This document shows, piece after piece, positions 1-7,403 of a stretch of 12,299 nucleotides of DNA. This stretch comes from an uncultured Campylobacter sp. (GTDB lineage: Bacteria; Campylobacterota; Campylobacteria; Campylobacterales; Campylobacteraceae). Under the pieces are notes generated by a model, which worked only from the letters and a program-made list of their open reading frames with translations, did not search any database and was not told where the DNA came from. The stretch lies in assembly GCF_938031315.1 (NCBI RefSeq), contig NZ_CALHHT010000110.1, positions 1 through 12,299 on the forward strand, written 5' to 3'. The position numbers were made by a program, and so were the translations under genes. Positions within the stretch are counted from its first letter, which is position 1. The number at the start of each line of letters is the position of its first letter.

Positions 1-185
1 CTGCTTTGGCAGAGGGATGCCAGAGGGTCGGGTTAGCGTATTCAAAGAAGGAATTCGGAGAGCCGGATTTGGATAAGGCGATGATCTACTACGACAAAGC
101 CTGCAAGCTGGGAGCTGAGTTTAGCTGCAACGTAGTAGCTGCGATGAATAAAATAAATGCAAGCGAGGCTAATGCTACTAAATAG
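1..185 (+). CDS. Sel1/Hcp-like repeat protein, C-terminal fragment
   Basis: The first complete in-frame codon is at position 3 and the frame stays open to a TAG at 183-185, giving the last 60 residues of a protein whose start lies outside the window. It contains the end of a Sel1-like (TPR-type) repeat: an LAYSKKEFGEPDLDKAMIYY stretch followed by ACKLG and two cysteines eight positions apart (the C-x7-C spacing used for the disulfide in each repeat of Helicobacter Hcp proteins). In that family such repeats form secreted or periplasmic solenoid scaffolds, sometimes annotated as beta-lactamase HcpA. The signal peptide and repeat number cannot be seen. A short polar tail follows the last repeat. 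Family assignment is fairly secure; function is not. Confidence 0.75.
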   Translation, partial: ALAEGCQRVGLAYSKKEFGEPDLDKAMIYYDKACKLGAEFSCNVVAAMNKINASEANATK

Positions 186-265
186 ATGACAGGGCTAGCT
201 AGATGATAATACGGCGAGATCGAAATTAGTATAGAAATTTTGCGGAGCTTTATGGGATTTTATGG

Positions 266-310
266 AATTCCGCGGAATTTTATTTCTAAATTTTATCGCT
301 GAAATTCCGC
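266..310. repeat. Palindrome and inverted repeat (AATTCCGC)
   Basis: AATTCCGCGGAATT at 266-279 is a perfect 14-bp palindrome centred on CCGCGG. Its right half, GCGGAATT (272-279), is also the reverse complement of AATTCCGC at 303-310, giving an 8-bp stem with a 23-nt loop, extendable by one T-A pair. Lying 80-125 bp past the Sel1-like stop, it could slow transcription, but there is no proper U tract and I do not call it a terminator. Confidence 0.4.
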
Positions 311-489
311 ATATTGCGATAATGGCGATAGATAGCGATTTTGAAATTTCAGTATCTTATAAGTTTGGAATTTAATCTATGCTGTGGATTTTATTGACAG
401 AATTTTAATTTATCATAAACTTATCCATCGGATATAGGGATTTCATCATAATCATGGTGCTAAATTATATATCGTTGAAGGAGAAAAAA

Positions 490-564
490 TTGCGCAAACT
501 AGCGAGTAGCTATGTAATCACAGCTGATATGACAAAAATATCCGAAGAAGATCGCACGGGATAA
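490..564 (+). CDS. Possible small ORF, 24 codons, doubtful
   Basis: A TTG at 490 is preceded by AAGGAG at 478-483, six bases upstream, which is a near-ideal ribosome binding site. The frame runs MRKLASSYVITADMTKISEE and ends at a TAA at 562-564. The peptide is short and polar, with no signal peptide or membrane segment, and resembles nothing I recognise. It sits alone in the 640-bp gap with no clear promoter (only an AT-rich TTATATAT stretch around 464-471). The Shine-Dalgarno is the only real evidence; it may equally be a chance match or the remnant of a decayed gene. Confidence 0.2.
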   Translation: MRKLASSYVITADMTKISEEDRTG

Positions 565-828
565 TCAATCTGCGAAGTAAGTAAAATCAATTATCAAGTG
601 GATGGAATCTATCAATAAACAAGTAAAATTATTCATCGCAAAGCAAGCAAAATCGATCTGTCAATGGGTAGATCAAGCTTGAAACTAACTCGAAGTAGCC
701 TGTAAATAAGCTAAATTGCAAGCAAGATAAATTTTAAGTAGGCATATTGTAAGAAAGTAAAATTTTAGATGAGATAAGTGGGATAAATCGATTTCAAATC
801 ACCGTAGAAGTTGGATGACGATCCTAAT

Positions 829-2211
829 TTAAAGCCCCATTTTTCCAGGATTTAAGATGCCTTTTGGATCGAAAGCCCTTTTGATTGCGCGAAATAGCTC
901 CATCTCTGCTGCGCTAAAAGCTAGTGGCATAAATTCCGCCTTACTTAGTCCGATGCCGTGCTCGCCGCTGAGCGTACCGCCAAGATCAACTGCAGCTTTG
1001 AAAATTTCGGTGATTGCGTCATGTCCGCGTCGCACCTGAGCTTCATCTTTTTTGTCGGCGACCATGACGTTGGTGTGGACATTGCCGTCGCCCGTGTGCC
1101 CGAAGCAGGGCACGCGCGCGCCGTATTTATCGCCGATGCGCGCGATACGGCGCAGTAGCTCGGGCAGCTGCGAGCGCGGGACGGTGATGTCCTCATTTAG
1201 CTTAAGCGTGCCGTAGATATTGATCGCCTGCGAGCAGTTGCGTCTCGCAAACCAAATGCCCGCACGCTCCTCTTCGCTTTCTGCGACGCGAAAGTCGCTC
1301 GCGCCGTTTTGAACAAAAATTTCTTTTATGAGCGCGAGCTCCTCCAAAAGCATTGCTTCTAAATTGCCGTCTGTTTCGCAGATCAAAATCGCGCCCGCAT
1401 CCCTTGGCAAGCCTTTATGAAATTTCTCCTCGACCGCGGCTATGCACAGCGCGTCTAAAAATTCCATCGCCACGGGCGTGATACCGGCTGCCATTGTCTT
1501 ATACACGGCATTCATTGCTGCATCTACGCTAGGAAAAACGCCCATCGCGGTCTTTTTAAGCTTTGGCATCGGGATTAGTTTGAGCGTGATTTCGGTGATG
1601 ACGGCAAGCGCGCCTTCGCTTGCGATTAAAATTCCTACCACGTTGAAGCCTGCGACATCTTTGATAGTGCGTTTGCCCGCTCGGATCACCTCTCCATTAG
1701 GCAGTACCGCACGCAGTGCCATTACGTAGTCTTTGGTGATGCCGTATTTTGCGGCGCGCATACCGCCGGAGTTTTCGGCGACATTGCCTCCTAGCGTGGA
1801 ATAATCCTGGCTTGCGGGGTCGGGCGGATAAAAAAGCCCGCGCGCTGCAGCTGCTTTTTGCAGATCGATATTTATGCAGCCGGGTTGGACTACGGCGAGT
1901 AGATTTTGCATGTCGATTTCTAGAATTTTATTCATATGTTTTTCAAATGCCAAAATCACTCCGCCGTTTGCGGCTAAAGATCCACCAGTAAAACCGCTGC
2001 CTGCGCCTCTTGGAACTACAGGGATTAAATTTTCGTTGCAGAATTTTAAAATTTGACTGACATCGTCCTCACTTCGCGGGAAAAGCACGCCGTCCGGCAG
2101 GCAGCGTCTTTTCGTCGCGTCGTAGCAGTATGCTGTGCGATGAGCCTCGTCAAAATAGGCGTTATCCGCGCCTAATAGATTTGTAAAAAACGCTCGCGCG
2201 GCGCTATTCAT
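829..2211 (-). CDS. glcD: GlcD-family FAD-linked oxidase (glycolate / D-lactate dehydrogenase type)
   Basis: 460 residues, the usual length for the family. It has an N-terminal PCMH-type FAD-binding domain (about 40-215), with PRGAGSGFTGG at 67-77, PPDPAS at 129-134, STLGGNVAENSGG at 138-150 and YGITKDYV at 156-163. The FAD-oxidase C-terminal domain (about 220-458) has GHTGDGNVH at 371-379, SGEHGIG at 415-421 and the terminal FDPKGILNPGKM motif. The family oxidises 2-hydroxy acids (glycolate, D-lactate, D-2-hydroxyglutarate) with FAD, feeding electrons to the respiratory chain; the sequence does not settle the substrate. The ATG (2209-2211) lies inside the end of the upstream PgbA-like gene (8-nt overlap), suggesting translational coupling. 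No GlcE or GlcF partner is adjacent, so it may act alone like Dld or use partners elsewhere. Confidence 0.9.
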   Translation of the reverse strand: MNSAARAFFTNLLGADNAYFDEAHRTAYCYDATKRRCLPDGVLFPRSEDDVSQILKFCNENLIPVVPRGAGSGFTGGSLAANGGVILAFEKHMNKILEIDMQNLLAVVQPGCINIDLQKAAAARGLFYPPDPASQDYSTLGGNVAENSGGMRAAKYGITKDYVMALRAVLPNGEVIRAGKRTIKDVAGFNVVGILIASEGALAVITEITLKLIPMPKLKKTAMGVFPSVDAAMNAVYKTMAAGITPVAMEFLDALCIAAVEEKFHKGLPRDAGAILICETDGNLEAMLLEELALIKEIFVQNGASDFRVAESEEERAGIWFARRNCSQAINIYGTLKLNEDITVPRSQLPELLRRIARIGDKYGARVPCFGHTGDGNVHTNVMVADKKDEAQVRRGHDAITEIFKAAVDLGGTLSGEHGIGLSKAEFMPLAFSAAEMELFRAIKRAFDPKGILNPGKMGL

Positions 2212-2932
2212 CGCCGTCTAAGCCCAGCAAATAGCGGTAGTGTTTGTCGTAATCGCTGATCGGGCCGTTAGTAAAATCCCAAATGACGGTCTTTATCTCG
2301 CCCACGCGCGAGTAAAACGGCAGCTGATAATAAGCTACGCTGCCGCTAGCAAATGTGCGCAAAGGCTTGAAACTACCGCAGTCGGCAAATACACCTTGTT
2401 TGTCCATCGCGATAAAAATCAGTCCGGCGCTGTTTTGCGCGCAAATTTTACGAAAATCGTCACGGCTGGGATTTGGCTTGTGGTTGTAGCTAAGATAGGC
2501 GCCGCCAAGATCTGGGTGGATAAAATTTATATTCGGAAAAGCCTTGATAACCTGCTCGTAAATTTCAGCGTTAGGCGCGACGATTATGGCACGGTCATAG
2601 AGGAAATTTAAGATCACTTTATCGCCGCTTGAGGGTAAAATTTTAGGCAGTGGCAGCGCCTCTTGAGCTAACATATCAAAAACCTCAAATCGCACCTTTG
2701 CTTTGCCTGCGCTTTTTTGCGTCACGACTGCGCGCGCGATGATGGAGCTTGCGCCGCTACCGAAATTATGCATCACCACTCCGCTGCTACCTACGGCAAT
2801 CGTAGGGCTATCTGTGATCTCGCCCGAACCATCCTTTACGCTAAGTAGGGCGGTTTCGTATCGCGGCATGTTAAATTCCGCCCCTATCGCCGCACTTAAA
2901 AATAGACCTAAAATAAGTAAAGCTTTTTTCAA
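2204..2932 (-). CDS. Secreted PgbA-like protein (plasminogen-binding N-terminal domain family)
   Basis: 242 residues with a clear signal peptide: MKK, a hydrophobic core LLILGLFLSAAI, and likely cleavage after GA at 17-18. The mature part resembles the N-terminal domain of Helicobacter pylori plasminogen-binding proteins PgbA/PgbB, as in VGSSGVVMHNF (47-57), SSIIARAVV, FEVFDMLAQEALPLP, FLYDRAIIVAPN and NFIHPDLGGAYLSYNHKPNPS. A protein of this kind precedes glcD in Campylobacter jejuni as far as I recall. The lysine-rich C-terminal tail thought to bind plasminogen in H. pylori is absent (the end is DGDE), so host binding should not be assumed. The start is TTG at 2930-2932, supported by the signal peptide and by AGGAG at 2940-2944 with a 7-nt gap. 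It is the first gene of a two-gene minus-strand operon with glcD. Confidence 0.8.
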   Translation of the reverse strand: MKKALLILGLFLSAAIGAEFNMPRYETALLSVKDGSGEITDSPTIAVGSSGVVMHNFGSGASSIIARAVVTQKSAGKAKVRFEVFDMLAQEALPLPKILPSSGDKVILNFLYDRAIIVAPNAEIYEQVIKAFPNINFIHPDLGGAYLSYNHKPNPSRDDFRKICAQNSAGLIFIAMDKQGVFADCGSFKPLRTFASGSVAYYQLPFYSRVGEIKTVIWDFTNGPISDYDKHYRYLLGLDGDE

Positions 2933-2961
2933 AATTCTGCTCCTGAATAAAATTTCGGCTA

Positions 2962-2967
2962 ATTATA
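2962..2967 (-). promoter_or_regulatory. Probable -10 box for the PgbA-like / glcD operon
   Basis: On the minus strand this reads TATAAT, immediately preceded by ATG (TTATGTATAAT), close to the TG-extended -10 of Campylobacter sigma-70 promoters. It lies about 30 bp upstream of the TTG start and 18 bp before the Shine-Dalgarno. No -35 is evident, which is normal in this genus. Confidence 0.55.
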
Positions 2968-3030
2968 CATAAAACTTTGAAATTAGCGATAAAATTCCAC
3001 GGTATTTACGAAATATAAGCGTTTTTTCGT

Positions 3031-3036
3031 TACAAT
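3031..3036 (+). promoter_or_regulatory. Probable -10 box for the pgp3-mgtE-nudix operon
   Basis: TACAAT, directly downstream of a T tract (GTTTTTTCGT at 3021-3030), the usual Campylobacter pattern of a T-rich element plus a -10 box without a -35. It lies about 35 bp upstream of the ATG at 3071. It and the minus-strand -10 box form a divergent promoter pair about 65 bp apart. Confidence 0.5.
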
Positions 3037-3070
3037 CCCGCCTTAAAATAATATTTCAAAGCGGTTTTAT

Positions 3071-4240
3071 ATGACTAGAATTTTTATATTGCTTTTTTTG
3101 TGGATAGGCGTAGTTTTTGCGAACAACCCCAGCGTAGAGAAGTTTGCCTGGCCCGATGGCGTGAGTCTGCTGCAATTTATGGAAACCGCGGGCATCCCCG
3201 CATCTGTATATTACGACCTGGATAAAGAGGATCAGGAGCTTGCTGCTGAGGTGCGCGCAGGCGTAGAGTGTCAAATTTTGCGTGATCCAGCAGGTCGCGT
3301 CTCCCAGCTGTTAATCCCCGTCAGCGAGGAGCTTCAGATTCACATATACCGCGATAAATTCGGCACTTTTAGATTCGTTTATACTCCGATAGTTTATGAG
3401 GAAAACAGCTACTCTTTAGGAATTCAGATCGAAAGCTCACCCTATCAAGATATCATCAAAGCTACGGGCAATGCGGCTTTAGCGAATGAGTTTATGCTTG
3501 TTTTTAAAAATGAGGTAAATTTTAAAAAGCTGCAAAAGGGCGATAGGCTCGTGATTCTATACGAGCAAAAGACGCGCCTTGGCAAACCTTTCGGCGGAGT
3601 AAATATCACCGCAGGAATGATCGAGGAAAATAAAAAGCCCAAATCGCTATATTTTTTCGATGATAAATACTACGACCGAAGCGGCAAAAAGGTCGAATCT
3701 TTTCTGCTAATTACGCCGCTTGTTTATACTAGAATTTCATCCTATTTCACCCCTAAGAGGTTTCATCCGATCTTAAAGCGCTATCGCGCGCATCTGGGCG
3801 TGGATTACGCAGCTCCAAAAGGCACTAAGGTAAATGCTGCAGGAGCGGGCAAGGTAAGCTTCGTCGGGCGCAAGAACGGCTACGGCAACACCGTAGAGAT
3901 CAATCACGGCGGCGGTATCAGCACGCTTTACGCGCATCTTAGCGGCTTTGCCACGGGGCTAAAAAGCGGTATGAGCGTCAAGCAAGGCCAGCTCATCGCC
4001 TACGTGGGCTCTACCGGGCTTAGTTCGGGGCCGCATCTACACTTCGGACTTTATAAAAATAAGCAGGCGATAGATCCGCTTAAGGTAGTCAAGATTGAAA
4101 AAACTAACGTCATAAGCGCCGAGGAGCTTAAATTTAAAGCTCTCGTCAAAGATATGGACGCCAGAATGGCTGCGGCTAAAGACGGCTCGAAAAACCCGGC
4201 TAAATTTGAAAACTACGAGTCGCTTATCACGATAAATTAA
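3071..4240 (+). CDS. pgp3: M23 (LytM) peptidoglycan peptidase, Csd3/Pgp3 type
   Basis: 389 residues. A signal peptide (MTRIFILLFLWIGVVFA, cleavage near 17) sends it to the periplasm. Residues 20-210 match the two prodomains of Helicobacter Csd3/HdpA and Campylobacter Pgp3; the LytM domain runs from about 220 to 340. The zinc/active-site set is complete: H241 and D245 (HLGVDYAAP), H289 (YAHLSG) and H322-L-H324 (SGPHLHFGLY). Family members are D,D-endopeptidases/carboxypeptidases that trim cross-linked muropeptides and set helical cell shape; in Csd3 the first domain can block the active site. The last 50 residues are a charged tail. The ATG has a weak Shine-Dalgarno but is the only start giving a proper signal peptide. 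mgtE follows after 8 bp, so the two are probably co-transcribed. Confidence 0.88.
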   Translation: MTRIFILLFLWIGVVFANNPSVEKFAWPDGVSLLQFMETAGIPASVYYDLDKEDQELAAEVRAGVECQILRDPAGRVSQLLIPVSEELQIHIYRDKFGTFRFVYTPIVYEENSYSLGIQIESSPYQDIIKATGNAALANEFMLVFKNEVNFKKLQKGDRLVILYEQKTRLGKPFGGVNITAGMIEENKKPKSLYFFDDKYYDRSGKKVESFLLITPLVYTRISSYFTPKRFHPILKRYRAHLGVDYAAPKGTKVNAAGAGKVSFVGRKNGYGNTVEINHGGGISTLYAHLSGFATGLKSGMSVKQGQLIAYVGSTGLSSGPHLHFGLYKNKQAIDPLKVVKIEKTNVISAEELKFKALVKDMDARMAAAKDGSKNPAKFENYESLITIN

Positions 4241-4248
4241 GGCCAAAA

Positions 4249-5628
4249 ATGGAAAATAAAGAGCAGCTGGACGACGTCGAGGAAGCCAAAGCGCTTCTTG
4301 ATGCGCACTTGGACGATACGCTTGAGCATGAGCTGAGCGCCGCCGATCTTACGGAGCATTTAAAAACTCTAAAAAAGCATGACGAAGAAAAATACGTAGA
4401 ATTTCTAAAAAAGCTAGATCCTGAGGATCTTGCCGATGCTGCGCTTGAGATGCCCGAGCATATGCTCGAAGATGTCATCGAAACTCTGCCTCACGAAAAG
4501 ATCGTCAAAGCGATCGAGGAGCTCGAAAGCGACGATCAGGCGGAGCTTTTGCAAAACATCGGCGAGATTGACGAGGACAAGGCTGAGCAGATTTTCTATG
4601 GGCTTGACGAGGACGATCGCCACGACATTCTTACTATCTCCAAATATAGCGAAGATGAGGCGGGCGCGTATATGCAGACTGAGGTCTTTAGCGCAAGGCA
4701 GGATCAGACCCTGGGGCAGGCGGTTGAGATGCTGCGCGTTATGCGCGAAAAGGACGAGATCGAGAACGTCTTTCAACTCTTTGTGCTCGATAAAAAAGGG
4801 CACCTGCTTACTACCTTTTCGACGTCCGATCTGATTTTATACGATTTTTCACTCACGTTGGAGCAAATTTCACAAAAATTCGGCACCGAAAATAAAATCC
4901 ACTTCGCTACCGATACCGACAAGATCGACGACGTGATCAAGGATTTTGAGGAGTTCGACCTTAACGTCATTCCTGTAGTCGATGCTAACGGCGTGCTTAT
5001 CGGGCGGATTACCGCCGATGATATCCACGATCTCATCCAAGAGCGCGCCACCGAGCAAATTTACAACCTCGCGGGCGTCGATGACGAAGCGGAGGATGAT
5101 GAGACGACGATCTTTAAAGCGGGTCGCGCGCGTGCCTTGTGGCTAGCAGTAAATTTATGCACGGCGATCGTAAGCTCCACGATCATCGGGCTTTTTGACG
5201 CTACTATCGAGAAGTTGGTCGCGCTCGCCGTGCTTATGCCCATAGTCGCCTCCATGGGCGGCAACACCGGCACGCAGGCGCTTACGGTAACCGTGCGCCG
5301 CCTAGCCTTGGGCGAGATAGCGTTTAAAGACAAAAAGCAGGTTCTGTTTCGCGAGATCACGATCGCTTTTATAAATGGTCTCATTTTTGCCACGCTAATG
5401 GGGTTTGTGGCGTATTTTTGGTTCGGCATTAAGCTTTTGGGGCTGGTAATTGCGATGTCGATGGTGCTAAATTTAACGCTTGCGGGGCTTTTCGGCGCCG
5501 TCATTCCGATCACGCTTAAAAAATTAAATATCGACCCCGCCGTCGGTAGCTCCGTGCTGCTTACCACGGTTACGGACATCGTGGGATTTTTTAGCTTTTT
5601 AGGACTTGCGACGTGGATACTACTATAA
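4249..5628 (+). CDS. mgtE: MgtE-family magnesium channel
   Basis: 459 residues, full length. An acidic, helical MgtE N domain covers about 1-135 (many Asp/Glu, as expected for the Mg2+-sensing part). Two CBS domains follow (about 140-200 and 203-265; VFQLFVLDKKGHLL and LNVIPVVDANGVLIGRI). The C-terminal membrane domain has five predicted helices from about 295, with the family signature MPIVASMGGNTGTQAL at 330-345. D430 (NIDPAV) probably corresponds to the pore aspartate of Thermus MgtE. In the family the cytoplasmic domains close the pore when internal Mg2+ is high. The ATG has AAGG at 4239-4242 and follows the pgp3 stop by 8 bp. The end overlaps the Nudix gene by 16 bp. No oddities seen. 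Confidence 0.93.
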   Translation: MENKEQLDDVEEAKALLDAHLDDTLEHELSAADLTEHLKTLKKHDEEKYVEFLKKLDPEDLADAALEMPEHMLEDVIETLPHEKIVKAIEELESDDQAELLQNIGEIDEDKAEQIFYGLDEDDRHDILTISKYSEDEAGAYMQTEVFSARQDQTLGQAVEMLRVMREKDEIENVFQLFVLDKKGHLLTTFSTSDLILYDFSLTLEQISQKFGTENKIHFATDTDKIDDVIKDFEEFDLNVIPVVDANGVLIGRITADDIHDLIQERATEQIYNLAGVDDEAEDDETTIFKAGRARALWLAVNLCTAIVSSTIIGLFDATIEKLVALAVLMPIVASMGGNTGTQALTVTVRRLALGEIAFKDKKQVLFREITIAFINGLIFATLMGFVAYFWFGIKLLGLVIAMSMVLNLTLAGLFGAVIPITLKKLNIDPAVGSSVLLTTVTDIVGFFSFLGLATWILL

Positions 5629-6200
5629 AAAATTTTAAAATTTCCGAGCTTAAAAGCTCAAATTTCGTTAAACCATTTCGCCTAAATTTCGAAATGGACG
5701 GCGTAGCGCGCGCGTGGGACTGCGTCAAGGTGCACGATAGCGTCTCGATTTTGCTCTACCATACGCAGCGCGACGCGCTTTTGCTCGTCAAGCAGTTTCG
5801 CCCCAGCGTGTGGTTTTATCAAGAGGAAAATTTAATAAATTCGCCCGAAAAAGGCTACACCTATGAGCTTTGCGCTGGCATTTTAGACAAGGGCATCAGC
5901 GAGGAGCAAACGGCGATCGAAGAGGTGCTCGAAGAGACTGGCTATGCCGTGAAGGATCTGAAATTTATCACGAGCTATTACAGCGCCCTGGGCTTTGCGG
6001 CGAACCGTCAAATTTTATATTTCGCGTGTATCGACGAATCGATGAAGCTAGGTCGCGGCGGCGGCGTGGACGGCGAGAAGATCGAGCTTTTCTACCTGCC
6101 TGCAGCTAAGGCGCGGGAGGTTATGTTCGACGAAAAGATCGTGCGCGCGCCGGGGCTGATCCTAGCATTTCAGTGGTTTTTGAGCGAGTTTAAAGCTTAG
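5613..6200 (+). CDS. Nudix hydrolase, NUDT14-like (UDP-sugar / ADP-ribose pyrophosphatase type)
   Basis: 195 residues. The whole protein follows the plan of human NUDT14 (UDP-glucose pyrophosphatase): an N-terminal beta domain with VKQFRPSVW at 59-67, the Nudix box at 89-111, then SYYSALGFAANRQILYF (121-137), a glycine-rich loop RGGGVDGE (148-155) and an LAFQWFLSEF ending (184-193). It probably hydrolyses a nucleoside-diphosphate-linked sugar in the cytoplasm. In the box, G89, E104, E107, E108 and G110 are kept, but the usual Glu at position 7 is I95 and the usual Arg is E103, so the consensus is incomplete; part of this may reflect the shorter loop relative to NUDT14. The GTG start at 5613 overlaps mgtE by 16 bp and has AGGAC at 5601-5605, seven bases away, which supports that start. 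A strong terminator follows. Confidence 0.85.
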   Translation: MDTTIKNFKISELKSSNFVKPFRLNFEMDGVARAWDCVKVHDSVSILLYHTQRDALLLVKQFRPSVWFYQEENLINSPEKGYTYELCAGILDKGISEEQTAIEEVLEETGYAVKDLKFITSYYSALGFAANRQILYFACIDESMKLGRGGGVDGEKIELFYLPAAKAREVMFDEKIVRAPGLILAFQWFLSEFKA

Positions 6201-6202
6201 TG

Positions 6203-6237
6203 GCGAGATGGAATTTCGTGTGCCATCGCGCGTTTTT
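6203..6237 (+). terminator. Intrinsic terminator after the Nudix gene
   Basis: A nine-position stem pairs 6203-6211 (GCGAGATGG) with 6223-6231 (CCATCGCGC), with one A/G mismatch and an 11-nt loop, followed by G and TTTTT at 6233-6237. It starts 3 bp after the Nudix stop and ends 30 bp before the next ATG. It probably closes the pgp3-mgtE-nudix transcript. Confidence 0.75.
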
Positions 6238-6267
6238 ATGTCTCGGCTTTAAATTTAAAGGAGGGCG

Positions 6268-7314
6268 ATGAGGGTTTTATTTAGGCTGTGCGTTATCGCG
6301 GCGTGCCTTTATACGGCGATCGCGGCGGCACTTTATATCTTTCAGGAGCGGCTGATATTTTTGGGCGAGCCGTTAGATAAAAACTTCAAATTTAGCTTTG
6401 AAAATTCCGAATTCATCGGACTTGTAAACGCGCCCGAGAGCGGCGAGCATTTAGAGGCATTGACGTCCGCTACGAAAAATAGCGCCTCTACAAGCGGCGT
6501 CGCGGACGAAAACGCTTCTGCGGAGGGTGGCGTAAAAGAAAACGGCGCCGTAGCGGGCGAGATCAAAAACAAAAACGCTCAAACTAGCACCGAGCATGGC
6601 GTAGAAAACACCGCAGGAAACGGCGCTGCAGGCAATAACGCAAACGCTGCTGCGATAAAATTTCAAGAGATCAATATCCCGTTTGAGGGCGGGTTGATAA
6701 ACGGGCTGAAATTTAGCGCAGCAGAGCCCAAAGGCGCGATTTTGTTCTTTCACGGCAACTTCGGCGACGTGAGCGGCTGGGGCGCATACGGCGCTGATTT
6801 TGCGGCTTTGGGATACGATTTTTATATTTTCGATTACCCGGGCTACGGCAAATCGGACGGCAAAATTTCATCGCAGCAGCAGCTTTTTGCGAGCGCGGAT
6901 GCGATGAGCCGCTACGTTTTAGCGCAGCATTCGCCAAGGAAGCTCGCGATGATCGGCTACTCGATCGGAAGCGGCATCGCGGCACAGCAGGCTGCGAAGT
7001 GGGATGCGGCGCGGCTGATCTTGCTCGCGCCATATTTTAGCTTCGAGCGGCTTGCGCACGAAAAAATCCCCTTCGTACCGAAATTTTTGATCCGCTACAA
7101 GATTCCGACCGCGGAATTTTTGCAAGCGGCACGCGGCACGCAGATCACGCTCATCCATGGAGCCGCCGACGAGCTGATACCGGTGCATCACTCGTATGAT
7201 CTTGCGGGATCTCTTAAGGCGGGCGATCTATTTTATGAAATAGCCGCCGCGCCGCATAATGGACTGCTGGCAATGCCCGGCATTTGGAAAATTTTAAAAG
7301 AGCGGCTGCGCTAA
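6268..7314 (+). CDS. Membrane-anchored alpha/beta hydrolase with low-complexity insert
   Basis: 348 residues. An N-terminal membrane segment (about 4-25, uncleaved anchor or signal) is followed by a conserved juxtamembrane stretch, FQERLIFLGEPLD, typical of the Bem46/ABHD13-like 'YfhR' hydrolases. Residues 54-128 are a low-complexity stretch rich in Ala, Asn, Gly, Glu, Ser and Thr. The hydrolase fold then resumes: oxyanion FFHGNFGD (160-167), nucleophile S232 in GYSIGSG, D301 in HGAADELIP and H330 in PHNGL complete the Ser-Asp-His triad. The substrate is unknown; relatives are esterases or thioesterases facing the periplasm or membrane. The ATG has a very strong AGGAGG at 6259-6264. It sits after a terminator, so it should have its own promoter, although I could not identify one in the 30-bp space; read-through is possible. 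The insert is discussed under findings. Confidence 0.85.
   Translation: MRVLFRLCVIAACLYTAIAAALYIFQERLIFLGEPLDKNFKFSFENSEFIGLVNAPESGEHLEALTSATKNSASTSGVADENASAEGGVKENGAVAGEIKNKNAQTSTEHGVENTAGNGAAGNNANAAAIKFQEINIPFEGGLINGLKFSAAEPKGAILFFHGNFGDVSGWGAYGADFAALGYDFYIFDYPGYGKSDGKISSQQQLFASADAMSRYVLAQHSPRKLAMIGYSIGSGIAAQQAAKWDAARLILLAPYFSFERLAHEKIPFVPKFLIRYKIPTAEFLQAARGTQITLIHGAADELIPVHHSYDLAGSLKAGDLFYEIAAAPHNGLLAMPGIWKILKERLR
6427..6651 (+). other. Low-complexity insert in the alpha/beta hydrolase (residues 54-128)
   Basis: About 75 codons between the conserved membrane-proximal stretch and the first strand of the hydrolase. The composition is Ala/Asn/Gly/Glu/Ser/Thr with almost no large hydrophobics. 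ENASAEGG and ENGAVAGE start 30 bp apart (GAAAAC at 6508 and 6538), followed by more EN/GN/NN units. In relatives, as I know the family, this linker is short. Confidence 0.6.
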
Positions 7315-7338
7315 TCTAGCGGAGCTCGGCGTAAAATT

Positions 7339-7391
7339 CCACGCAGAATTCGACCGCTAAATTTTAAAATTTTACGTAGAATTCCGTGCGG
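7339..7391. repeat. Imperfect inverted repeat around an AT-rich centre
   Basis: CCACGCAGAATTCGAC (7339-7354) is largely the reverse complement of GTAGAATTCCGTGCGG (7376-7391), 12 of 16 positions matching. The 21-nt centre contains the self-complementary AAATTTTAAAATTT. It could fold as a long imperfect stem 25 bp after the hydrolase stop; there is no T tail. Confidence 0.35.
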
Positions 7392-7403
7392 GCTAGGCCA
7401 TCG

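Larger units (their letters stand above)
186..828. other. Gene-poor intergenic region between Sel1-like gene and glcD
   Basis: About 640 bp between the end of the Sel1-like gene (plus) and the end of glcD (minus), so both flanking genes read into it. No ORF with good coding character is present. It contains a 14-bp palindrome and an inverted repeat near 266-310, a TTGACA hexamer at 394-399 without a matching -10 box, a doubtful 24-codon ORF at 490-564 with a good Shine-Dalgarno, and an A-rich stretch from about 570 to 800 in which short units resembling CAAGTAAAATYRAT recur at uneven spacing. I see no tRNA, no CRISPR and no clear T-tailed terminator for either flanking gene. Confidence 0.6.

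Noticed and set aside
394..399. TTGACA as a -35 box
   Set aside because: No -10 hexamer at 15-19 bp spacing, and promoters in this genus rarely use a -35.
570..800. Recurring AAGTAAAAT words suggesting a CRISPR-like array
   Set aside because: Units differ in sequence and spacing, with no constant repeat length and no unique spacers of even size.
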